DNA of 38,154 bases. Origin: Hyphomicrobiales bacterium. Its GTDB lineage: Bacteria; Pseudomonadota; Alphaproteobacteria; Rhizobiales; Beijerinckiaceae. The DNA lies in the NCBI GenBank assembly GCA_947447895.1, contig CANFLM010000020.1, positions 1-38,154 on the forward strand, read 5' to 3'. Shown here piece after piece: positions 10,954-17,805 of the stretch; positions within the stretch are counted from its first letter, which is position 1, and every line of letters starts with the position of its first letter. A program made the translations under genes and the position numbers. Under the pieces are notes generated by a model. That model saw only the letters and a list, made by a program, of their open reading frames with translations. It ran no database searches and was not told the origin of the DNA.

Positions 10954-12225
10954 TTAAGTCACTTTCTTTGTTTTTCGAAGGGAATTGAACAGTTGGACAA
11001 GGGGTGATCCAGCTTGTTTTGTCTCTTCCATTCGTGCAGGCAAAAAGAGTTTGGCGATATTGATGATGGCCGCTGTTTCCTTGCCTTTCGGCGCAATCGC
11101 AAACAGGACTTTTCCTTCATTCACACAGCGCCCGAAGCTTTCGGCGGCAAAAGGAACGGCGTGGGTGATCGGTGTTCCGAGATGGGTTCCAATATCGCTG
11201 ATGGATATTTCCTGCCGCTTCGGAACGCCCATTTTGTTGACAACAATGGTCGGCGGGGCCGAATTGGGTCTGATTTCTTTCAAGGCCCCCAGAATGGCCC
11301 TGGCATTTTTGAGGCCTGGAATATTTGGGGTCATTGTCAGAACGACATCGTCGACATCGGCCAATAAAAACCTCACCCATTGTGTCCAGTTGTGAGGAAC
11401 ATCGAGAAAGGTAAGAGGATATTCGGATCGGACATGCTGCAACAATGTGTCAATCATCCGCTGTTCGATATCGAATGTTCTGAAAAGCGATCCGCTTGTC
11501 CCGATCACGTTGAGGTGCGTATTCACCTCGAACCGGACCCGTTCGAAAATATCCCCAAGTTCCCGCTTAGTTGCAAAGAGCAATTCGACGGAACCCTTGT
11601 TGACACTGCGGTCAAAAGTCAAACCTGCTGTCCCAAAGGCAAGATCAAGATCGATCAACAAGGTCGGTGATTTTAAGGTATCAGCAACATGGAACGAGAC
11701 ATGGTGCGCAAGCATCGATGATCCCACACCGCCTTGAGCCCCGATAAAGGCGACGCAGCGTCCCCGTGATCCTTGTTCAGGCCCGATCATGCGATAGAGC
11801 GCATCAAGGGCTTTTGATCCATCAAAGGGTATCAATACATATTCACGCACTCCGCGTGCAATCAGGGCTTGGTAGAATCCGACATCATTATTGCGTCCCA
11901 AAACAATCACTTTGGTATTGGGATCACAAGAATCGGCCAATGCATCCAGTTCCGCCAAGGCTAAGTTGGGATTGTCTGAAGTCACTTCCAGCACCAGAAC
12001 GTTTGGCGTGGCACTGTCACGGTAGGTTTCTATTGCCCTGGGAATTCCGCCCTCATGCTGTTCGATCCTCAACCGGACACATAGCCTGTCTTGCCGGAGT
12101 TCGTTAAAAGCTGTTTCAACCGTCGGACTTTTCCAGAAAACAGCGATGGATGCATGAGAAAAGGGGGCTCGTTCCCTTTCCGCCAGCTTGGTTTTCGGAG
12201 GTAATGGTTGTGCGAGTTCAGACAT
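10954..12225 (-). CDS. cpaE: Tad pilus localisation protein CpaE/TadZ
   Basis: Protein of 423 residues with an N-terminal receiver-like (atypical response regulator) domain, roughly residues 25-150, and a C-terminal MinD/ParA-type ATPase fold. In this family it places the Tad machine at the cell pole. The P-loop reads GAQGGVGSS (162-170): both lysines of the normal deviant Walker A (KGGxGK) are replaced, by Gln and Ser. This is usual for CpaE/TadZ, which has an atypical site. DLDLAFGTAGL follows. I chose the ATG at 12225, preceded by GAGAA, over a TTG at 12237. The start is 15 bases after the cpaD stop. Confidence 0.92.
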   Translation of the reverse strand: MSELAQPLPPKTKLAERERAPFSHASIAVFWKSPTVETAFNELRQDRLCVRLRIEQHEGGIPRAIETYRDSATPNVLVLEVTSDNPNLALAELDALADSCDPNTKVIVLGRNNDVGFYQALIARGVREYVLIPFDGSKALDALYRMIGPEQGSRGRCVAFIGAQGGVGSSMLAHHVSFHVADTLKSPTLLIDLDLAFGTAGLTFDRSVNKGSVELLFATKRELGDIFERVRFEVNTHLNVIGTSGSLFRTFDIEQRMIDTLLQHVRSEYPLTFLDVPHNWTQWVRFLLADVDDVVLTMTPNIPGLKNARAILGALKEIRPNSAPPTIVVNKMGVPKRQEISISDIGTHLGTPITHAVPFAAESFGRCVNEGKVLFAIAPKGKETAAIINIAKLFLPARMEETKQAGSPLVQLFNSLRKTKKVT

Positions 12226-12240
12226 ATTTATTCTCAATTT

Positions 12241-12927
12241 TTAATTTAATATTGATTTAATAGCTTCAATAGGATTGTTATTTGAATTTCCATTTGTCGT
12301 ATTGGAGTTGGTGGATGCAGGAGTATCAGTGATTGTAGATTTATAATATTTTTTGTCTTGTTGGCGTGGTTCGACCAAATCCCGAGGCTGATCGACTTGC
12401 TGGGCAAAAGCAGCGGTAAAAGCACAGCCCATCGTCTTGTTTGGGACCATAAAGGTTTGGCCCCCATCTGTGCGTCGCCCGTCACAGTTGCGGTCAAGCA
12501 CAGTTTGAATGGCGGTATAGGAGAATACAATTTCGACCGGGCCGGATTTTGTTCCAGCTGATTTTGTGGTGGTTCGAGTTTCGTTCAGAGATTTTAACTG
12601 GGCCGCAATAGCCGGTTCAGCGGCCTGCGAGTTGGAATAGGTGATGGTGAGCCGATCCAACCCGGATAATTTATAGCCCTCTACAAAGCTGGTAATCCGA
12701 TCCGAATCATTGGGGCTGATCTGGTCACGTTGAGGGCCAATGGGAATGACGGTCAATTTTTGCAACGTTGCCTGCTGTTTCATCAGGTGGCGTTCACGCA
12801 AATCGTCTTCTTTGTAATTGGGCAACAGACCTTCCGGCCTCGTACAGCCTGTTGTCAAAATCATCAGGGGTAAAAGGCTGATGAGCAGATATTTCCCGCG
12901 TGAGGGCTGTTTATGGGTATGGGTCAT
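12241..12927 (-). CDS. cpaD: Tad pilus lipoprotein CpaD
   Basis: Lipoprotein of 228 residues in the CpaD pilus-biogenesis family, thought to assist the CpaC secretin at the outer membrane. The N-terminus is a signal with lipobox LTTGC. Family-type features are the IPIGPQRDQISPNDSDRI stretch, the YSNSQAAEPAIAAQL region and the LDRNCDGR and MGCAFTAAFAQQVDQPRDLVEPR blocks. The C-terminal 35 or so residues are rich in Asn, Ser and Thr and of low complexity. The start overlaps the cpaC stop (ATGA). Confidence 0.9.
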   Translation of the reverse strand: MTHTHKQPSRGKYLLISLLPLMILTTGCTRPEGLLPNYKEDDLRERHLMKQQATLQKLTVIPIGPQRDQISPNDSDRITSFVEGYKLSGLDRLTITYSNSQAAEPAIAAQLKSLNETRTTTKSAGTKSGPVEIVFSYTAIQTVLDRNCDGRRTDGGQTFMVPNKTMGCAFTAAFAQQVDQPRDLVEPRQQDKKYYKSTITDTPASTNSNTTNGNSNNNPIEAIKSILN

Positions 12928-14354
12928 TTTGTAATAAATCCTACACCGAGAGGCGGGTTCAGAGACGGGCTGCCAGACTTTGCTTTAGCGGCTCCATATT
13001 TTTGCACCATCTGGCTCTGAAGGATTTGTGATGCATCATCCGTGAGCCTGAATGCATCCGTTGGCAGCGGCATTCTGTCCGGCTTTGTTGTTTTTGCGAT
13101 GAAGGGTGTCACAACGATCATCAGCTCGGACTCCTTGCGCTGAAACTCGCGTGAGCGAAATAAGGCACCGATGACAGGTATATTCAAAAGACCCGGAACG
13201 CCTTGAATTTCTATGCTGCTTTGCTGCTGCAAAAGGCCCGCCGTCATCAAGGCCGCGCCAGATGGCAGTTCCACGATGGTCTCCATATTGCGCCTGCGGA
13301 AACCGGGATAGGTGATGCCGTCGAATGTATAGGCCAGTGATGGATCAAGCTCGTTCACCGTCGAACTGATCGAGAGGCGGATACGGCCCGATGATATCAC
13401 AACGGGTTTGAAACCCAGTTCCACGCCCACGTCCTTATAGGTGACGGTTCGTGTCGCAACACCGCCGGCAAAGGTATAGGCCCCAAGTATGGGGATTTGC
13501 CCCCCAGCTGTAAATTTGGCCTCACCGCCTGAAATGGCTGTCAAGGTGGGCTCGGCCAAAGTCCGCAGCACTCCTTCACGTTCAAGCGCCTGGAGTGAAA
13601 ACAGTTCCTTTCCCCCGACATTGGCAGCGATCGTTCCGACCCCATCAGTGATACTGGTGCTTCCGGTTCCCTTGAAACCGACATTGCCGATTGTCCAACT
13701 CCCTGTTGTTTTGACACCAAGCTGCTTCAAGACGCTGTGCTGGACTTCAGCGATGGTCAGTTTGATCATGACCTGATCGGCCTCGCGGATCGTCAACTGG
13801 TTGACGAAACCACTCAACTCCTCGCTGCTCAAGGACGAGCGTACGACCTGTTCGATACGGGTGGCTTCAATTTCCGAGGCGACATCACCTGTCAAAATCA
13901 TTCCACGGCCGGTGGCCTGTAATTTGAGATCGAGATGGGGTGCAGCTGTGCGTAAAACGTCATAAAGGAGGGCCAGATTGCGTTTGATAAAGACACGATA
14001 AAAGGCCACTGTCGTGCCTGAACTATCCTGCAAATACAGATCTGTCGTGCCAGCAATGCGCCCTGAAATCGACAACTGGTTCGCATTTCTAAGGCTGGTA
14101 TCGAGCAGTGTAGGCTCGCTGACATAGATTGTCCGCACACCCGCGGGCACATCCAGTGTCAGGGCCTGGCCGATTTCAATGGTGATTTTTTGAGCGTCCG
14201 AGCCTGAAACCTCGATCACTTCCGAAAGTTTGGGTTTTTCGGGTGCAGCCTGTGTCGGCAGTGTCACCAGACAGGCCAGTGTAACAACAAGTGCGAGTGA
14301 AAAAGAAAGCCGGGACGAACAAATGCCTTGCATGAACCGATTGAGTGGAAACAT
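12924..14354 (-). CDS. cpaC: Tad pilus outer-membrane secretin CpaC/RcpA
   Basis: Secretin of 476 residues that forms the outer-membrane pore for the Flp pilus. It has a signal peptide of about 36 residues ending near PTQAA, an N-terminal pilus-type domain with IEVSGSDAQKITIEIGQ, a BON-like segment (ILTGDVASEIEATRIEQVV), and the secretin core from about residue 230. The core includes LRTLAEPTLTAISGGEAKF and the classic VPGLLNIPVIGALFRS followed by ELMIVVTPFI. Its ATG shares bases with the cpaB stop (TAATG). Confidence 0.96.
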   Translation of the reverse strand: MFPLNRFMQGICSSRLSFSLALVVTLACLVTLPTQAAPEKPKLSEVIEVSGSDAQKITIEIGQALTLDVPAGVRTIYVSEPTLLDTSLRNANQLSISGRIAGTTDLYLQDSSGTTVAFYRVFIKRNLALLYDVLRTAAPHLDLKLQATGRGMILTGDVASEIEATRIEQVVRSSLSSEELSGFVNQLTIREADQVMIKLTIAEVQHSVLKQLGVKTTGSWTIGNVGFKGTGSTSITDGVGTIAANVGGKELFSLQALEREGVLRTLAEPTLTAISGGEAKFTAGGQIPILGAYTFAGGVATRTVTYKDVGVELGFKPVVISSGRIRLSISSTVNELDPSLAYTFDGITYPGFRRRNMETIVELPSGAALMTAGLLQQQSSIEIQGVPGLLNIPVIGALFRSREFQRKESELMIVVTPFIAKTTKPDRMPLPTDAFRLTDDASQILQSQMVQKYGAAKAKSGSPSLNPPLGVGFITK

Positions 14355-15118
14355 TACAGTGGCCTCTTTTGATACACGATGACAGGGGAGGTTGTGCGTT
14401 CTTCCAGGCTCTGTTTCCCATCCTCCAGCGCCATGGGTGACAGCATCAATGGAATGCTGTTGCGCTCAAGCTTGGCCAGCAATTCCATCTCGTGGGGGGT
14501 GACTTCCAGTGTGGCGGTGCGGGCCCGGCTGTCACTGGAATTGGGGGTGGAATCTGTTTTGGTCCCTATCGCCAGGATTTTGACCCCTTTGATGATGATC
14601 TGCGCCCCTTTGGTGCTATTATCCCATTTGCCAATCGCGACTACATCAACGATATCGCGAGGCAGTATGAAGCCACCGGTTGCTATTCTCTCATCCAGAG
14701 CCATGACATAGGCGCGCATCCCCGGTTTCAGCATGCTGGCAAGGATGCCGCCATTGGAAGCGACATTCAGACGGTCATTCCGGAGTGGCTCGCCGGCTGA
14801 AAAAGGCTGACCTGAAATCTTGCCGATATTGGATCTGATCGCTTGAGGATCCGTTTTCTTTTGGATCATTGTTGGGGCGATAAGCGTCTCAGGCATCGGC
14901 ATCCAGGCCATATCGACTTCGGTCAATGCCGTCCCGGATCTTAGTTCGCGGGTGGCGACCAGTACGTCCGACTGTGGCGGCTGAATGAATTCCGGTGCCG
15001 GGGCAGCAGCAGTTGCAACGGGTTGCGGTTCGGGTTCAAGCAGCGAGGCTGCAATCAAACCGACAATAATTGCGCCAAGGATGGCAACCCCGGCAATAAT
15101 GATTCTGACCCTATTCAT
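14354..15118 (-). CDS. cpaB: Tad pilus assembly protein CpaB/RcpC
   Basis: Protein of 254 residues with one N-terminal membrane anchor (residues 5-25), a Pro/Ala-rich linker, a SAF domain from about residue 50 (VLVATRELRSGTALTEVDMAW), and an RcpC/CpaB domain containing GMRAYVMALDERIATGGFILPRDIVDVV. It is a periplasmic component thought to act with the secretin. The AT-rich 97-base gap to cpaA upstream is the second largest inside the cluster. Confidence 0.92.
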   Translation of the reverse strand: MNRVRIIIAGVAILGAIIVGLIAASLLEPEPQPVATAAAPAPEFIQPPQSDVLVATRELRSGTALTEVDMAWMPMPETLIAPTMIQKKTDPQAIRSNIGKISGQPFSAGEPLRNDRLNVASNGGILASMLKPGMRAYVMALDERIATGGFILPRDIVDVVAIGKWDNSTKGAQIIIKGVKILAIGTKTDSTPNSSDSRARTATLEVTPHEMELLAKLERNSIPLMLSPMALEDGKQSLEERTTSPVIVYQKRPL

Positions 15119-15215
15119 GCTGTTTTAACCTCAATTTTCTAAGGCAAATATAAAAAAACAAAGTTAATAAATAGTTAATAAAGACTGTGGTCTTGAATTT
15201 TTTTAATACTAAAAT

Positions 15216-15722
15216 TCAGGACATCAGTATGAGCCAAAGGGGCGCATTCGGATAAGCAAGCAAAGCGGCCACTGACATGGCAGTGCCATAGGGAACAACT
15301 TTTCGACCGTACATGGTTTGGAAAATAGCGGGCTGGAATTGAGTGGGTATCCAGCGTCCGCCGAACATGACCACAAGAGCCAAAAGTCCACCCGCTATGC
15401 TGGTATACAAAAGAAATTCCGGCAGGGGTTGGTACCCGAGCCATAAACCGATCACGGCGATGAATTTGGAATCCCCGCCGCCAAAAATATGAGAGGCATA
15501 GGCAGCGAAACTGAGGAGCAGAAGACCAAAACCGACCAGCATATGAATCAAAATGATATCCAGAGACAGGCCGGCAAGCCAGGCAATCGGGAAAAACAGG
15601 ATCATACCGATGAGATTGAAGCGATTTGGAATTGTGAGTGTCAGGGCATCTAAAATGGCTGCTATCAGCACAAACACAGGAAAAATAAGCAAAAGAAATT
15701 GGGATATGTGAAACGGAAACAT
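15216..15722 (-). CDS. cpaA: Type IV prepilin peptidase CpaA/TadV
   Basis: Small A24-family aspartic membrane peptidase of 168 residues without the N-terminal methylase domain, as normal for TadV/CpaA. The two catalytic aspartates are visible: D25 in ILDALTLTIPN and D84 in GGGDSK. There are about six hydrophobic segments. It would cleave the Flp pilin and the TadE-type pseudopilins encoded nearby. It lies 120 bases after flp, separated from it by a strong hairpin, so it is probably expressed at a much lower level than the pilin. Confidence 0.94.
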   Translation of the reverse strand: MFPFHISQFLLLIFPVFVLIAAILDALTLTIPNRFNLIGMILFFPIAWLAGLSLDIILIHMLVGFGLLLLSFAAYASHIFGGGDSKFIAVIGLWLGYQPLPEFLLYTSIAGGLLALVVMFGGRWIPTQFQPAIFQTMYGRKVVPYGTAMSVAALLAYPNAPLWLILMS

Positions 15723-15798
15723 CGTTTAAGTCATCCTTGAACGTTCAAAATTGAAACAAAATAACGCAAAAACAATTCAAAAAATTCTTAAATATATA

Positions 15799-15830
15799 AG
15801 GATCCGGAGGGGTAATTCCCTCCGGATCCT
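15799..15830 (-). terminator. Strong hairpin between flp and cpaA
   Basis: A perfect 13-bp stem (AGGATCCGGAGGG paired with its complement) has a 6-base loop, 13 bases after the flp stop. On the - strand it is followed by an A+T tract (TATATATTTAAGAATTTT) rather than a pure T run. It probably acts as a partial terminator or mRNA 3'-end stabiliser, so that pilin mRNA exceeds that of the assembly genes. Confidence 0.7.
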
Positions 15831-15842
15831 GAGACAGCCGTA

Positions 15843-16028
15843 TTAGCTGATGGTATTGACCGCAGTGCCCAGTTTGGCGCCAATGCTTGTCAGCATCCCG
15901 GAAATAGCGGTTTTAAGGCTTGAATTGACGAGAGCGACGACAGCAACCGCCACCAGAAGGACCAGCGCGTATTCAACAGCGCCGGCACCGGATTCGTCAG
16001 CAGCGAATTTAGAGAGAAGATTGCTCAT
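15843..16028 (-). CDS. flp: Flp/Fap-type major pilin
   Basis: Type IVb prepilin of 61 residues. The leader is 14 residues, and cleavage is expected after G14 in DESG, leaving AGAVEYALVLLVAVAVVALV with Glu at +5 and Tyr at +6, the Flp signature. The mature protein would be about 47 residues. I chose the ATG at 16028, with GGAG upstream, over a longer frame reaching 16142 that has no pilin-like sequence. The gene is first in the Tad operon, with a sigma-70-like promoter about 290 bases upstream. Confidence 0.95.
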   Translation of the reverse strand: MSNLLSKFAADESGAGAVEYALVLLVAVAVVALVNSSLKTAISGMLTSIGAKLGTAVNTIS

Positions 16029-16312
16029 AATTGTACTCCAAAAAGAGATTATTGATGTGAAATACGCATGGAAACTAAGAAGTTTTAGAGCATAAATGTT
16101 GCGGGATGACGGACCAGAAAATGCTCCGTCAAAAACCTGCATTCATGCCCTTATTTTCGAATGGGGATCATCTGGAACTGTATCCCGTTCCAACACAGAT
16201 CCCTTCGAAGACACAATACTCAACAGAACCGAATTTTGATTTCAGAGGACAGAAATAACGTCCTCCGAAATCCTGAACCAACACGCATCTGTATCAATCG
16301 ATACGCATCAAG
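16029..16312 (-). promoter_or_regulatory. Long structured 5' leader of flp
   Basis: Between the predicted transcription start (about 16312) and the flp ATG I see no ORF but several inverted repeats. They are GTATC/GATAC at 16291-16304; a 10-bp stem with one mismatch at 16240-16270 (GAGGAC/GTCCTC flanked by TTTC/GAAA); TGGAAC/GTTCCA at 16173-16192; and TGACGGA/TCCGTCA with an 11-base loop at 16107-16131. The arrangement suggests a folded untranslated leader. Function is unknown. Confidence 0.5.
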
Positions 16313-16318
16313 ACAAGT

Positions 16319-16347
16319 ACTATAGACCATTCTATGCTAAATGCCAA
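16319..16347 (-). promoter_or_regulatory. Sigma-70-like promoter for the flp/Tad operon
   Basis: On the - strand there is a -35 box TTGGCA (16342-16347), a 17-base spacer and a -10 box TATAGT (16319-16324). It is the best match to a housekeeping promoter in the region upstream of flp. Confidence 0.55.
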
Positions 16348-16388
16348 ATCTTGCTTAATCAATAACAATTTTTTCTAACCGTCAACCA

Positions 16389-16426
16389 ATGGGTATAGGT
16401 TGTAAAACAATTAAAATACTACCCAT
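16389..16426. promoter_or_regulatory. Inverted repeat between the divergent pilus promoters
   Basis: ATGGGTA (16389-16395) and TACCCAT (16420-16426) form a dyad with 24 bases between, which itself contains TTGT-AAA-ACAA. It lies upstream of the flp -35 box and upstream of the tadE promoter, a position suited to a regulator controlling both transcripts. Confidence 0.35.
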
Positions 16427-16527
16427 GATTGTATCATCATCCATTCAAATTTAAAAAAGAAGAAATTTGTATACCTAACGTATAGTGATTGGGCCTTTGA
16501 AACAGGTTCGTTCATATCACTCAAATC

Positions 16528-16555
16528 TTGACAATCTGAAAACCGTCTGTAACAT
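16528..16555 (+). promoter_or_regulatory. Sigma-70-like promoter for the tadE-type genes
   Basis: A perfect -35 box TTGACA (16528-16533) is followed after 16 bases by TAACAT (16550-16555). The predicted start is about 60 bases upstream of the ATG at 16623. The whole gap 16029-16622 is AT-rich and holds no gene I can support. Confidence 0.5.
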
Positions 16556-16622
16556 AATCGGATAGTAATTTAGTATTTATTTTGTATGTTCTATTGATTT
16601 ATTCATTAGCGAATGGCTAGAA

Positions 16623-17162
16623 ATGACCGGTCACTTCAAAAAATATCTGGCAGAATCCAAAGCCGCAATTCCAGTCGAATTTGCGTTCATTTTGATTTTT
16701 TATTTCAATCTTTTTCTCATTCTGATTGATTTGATGCTCGTCGTTGCCCAATGGGCCGATGTCCAGCGTGCCAACGCGATTGTTGCTGAAAAAATCAAAA
16801 ACCGTGATCAAACACTTGTATCAACCAATCGTACACCAGACTTTGGGATCAATGTTTCAAAAATATATTATAGGTTACTGATATTCAATGGTAAAGCATC
16901 CACAATGGCCATTAAACTGTCCACCACAACCTCCCCCAGACATATTCCTGGCGTGGAGGATCGGCAAACCTGCTTTTCGAATACTGACGCATTCTCGTGT
17001 GGCTCGACACAAGCATTAGATGCTATTGATCCCGCGACCTCAGCTGTTCTGCTCAAGACAAAATTTATACCTTACCGGGTCACAGTGATTACGGCTCTTA
17101 ACAATACAATATTTGGAAGCACAATCTATGCGTCAAATTTAGTGACATTGAGCGGATTGTGA
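16623..17162 (+). CDS. TadE-type minor pseudopilin
   Basis: Protein of 179 residues. A short charged N-terminus leads into AAIPVEFAFILIFYFNLFLIL, matching the TadE-like pattern of E followed by a hydrophobic segment. The prepilin peptidase site is unusual: with Glu19 at +5, the residue before the cut would be Ala14 instead of Gly. The rest is a periplasmic domain with two cysteines (TCFSNT and SCGST) that could form a disulfide. AT-rich composition. Stop and next start overlap. TadE and TadF assignment cannot be separated; the role in pilus biogenesis is inferred from the motif and the divergent Tad operon. Confidence 0.8.
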   Translation: MTGHFKKYLAESKAAIPVEFAFILIFYFNLFLILIDLMLVVAQWADVQRANAIVAEKIKNRDQTLVSTNRTPDFGINVSKIYYRLLIFNGKASTMAIKLSTTTSPRHIPGVEDRQTCFSNTDAFSCGSTQALDAIDPATSAVLLKTKFIPYRVTVITALNNTIFGSTIYASNLVTLSGL

Positions 17163-17164
17163 AA

Positions 17165-17776
17165 ATGAAAAAATATTTTTTAATTTCAAACAAAGGATCT
17201 GTTTCAATAGAAGCAGCTTTTATGACTTTTGTTTTTTATCCGATTTTATATTTTATGGTGGTCATTTTTGGAACTTCATTTGTTTACAGCGGCAAAGTCA
17301 TAGACGTCACAAAAGGCCTTGCGGATTATATTTCAAGATGGGACAACTGGATCATTGATGATACGACATCAAGCAACGATAATCGGCTTCCTTACACATT
17401 AAACAGATATTTTGAAACCATAGCAATAGTAGAAGCCAATAATTCAATATCAAATAATAACCCTATATATAATTACAGCACAGTTTATTACAATATTTAT
17501 GCCGCCTATATTTCAAACGGGTCTTATCATGTCTGTGCGAGCATTACGAAACTTAACGCAACTGTCTTGACCAAAAGTGTCTTACCGGTACTTGATGTGC
17601 AAACGCTGGATCTCGAAGGACCCGTCTGGATCGTGCAGACCAAATTCAAAGTCCGCGGGATAGATCAGGTGCACACGACAGTCAGAAGGCCGTTGGGTCT
17701 GACAATGACCCTGTCCCAAAACGGCACCAGCTATATTTGTTCCCCCAATATGCCAGAAATTTCCTATTCCCTATAG
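17165..17776 (+). CDS. TadE/TadF-like minor pseudopilin
   Basis: Protein of 203 residues with KKYFLISNKG followed by SVSIEAAFMTFVFYPILYF. A cut after G11 puts Glu16 at +5, a standard pseudopilin site, and a single hydrophobic segment follows. The remaining 160 residues look periplasmic and I recognise no further domain. The start is either the ATG at 17165 or a GTG at 17159 that overlaps the previous stop; I prefer the ATG. The 5' part is among the most AT-rich coding sequence in the window (under about 30% G+C in the first 100 bases). It is probably cotranscribed with the preceding gene and converges on the GH3 gene. Confidence 0.78.
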   Translation: MKKYFLISNKGSVSIEAAFMTFVFYPILYFMVVIFGTSFVYSGKVIDVTKGLADYISRWDNWIIDDTTSSNDNRLPYTLNRYFETIAIVEANNSISNNNPIYNYSTVYYNIYAAYISNGSYHVCASITKLNATVLTKSVLPVLDVQTLDLEGPVWIVQTKFKVRGIDQVHTTVRRPLGLTMTLSQNGTSYICSPNMPEISYSL

Positions 17777-17787
17777 CCCTGACACAC

Positions 17788-17805
17788 TGATCCATTACCG
17801 GATCA
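17788..17805. terminator. Small inverted repeat between convergent genes
   Basis: TGATCC and GGATCA form a 6-bp stem with loop ATTACC, between the tadE-like stop and the GH3 stop and overlapping the latter. No clear T tract follows on either strand, so activity as a bidirectional terminator is doubtful. Confidence 0.2.

Noticed and set aside
10954-12225. Broken ATPase site in CpaE as sign of a dead gene
   Set aside because: Loss of both P-loop lysines is usual for CpaE/TadZ, and the frame is intact.
7616-17776. Tad locus as a mobile island
   Set aside because: No integrase, transposase, tRNA junction or flanking direct repeat was seen. Only the composition is unusual.
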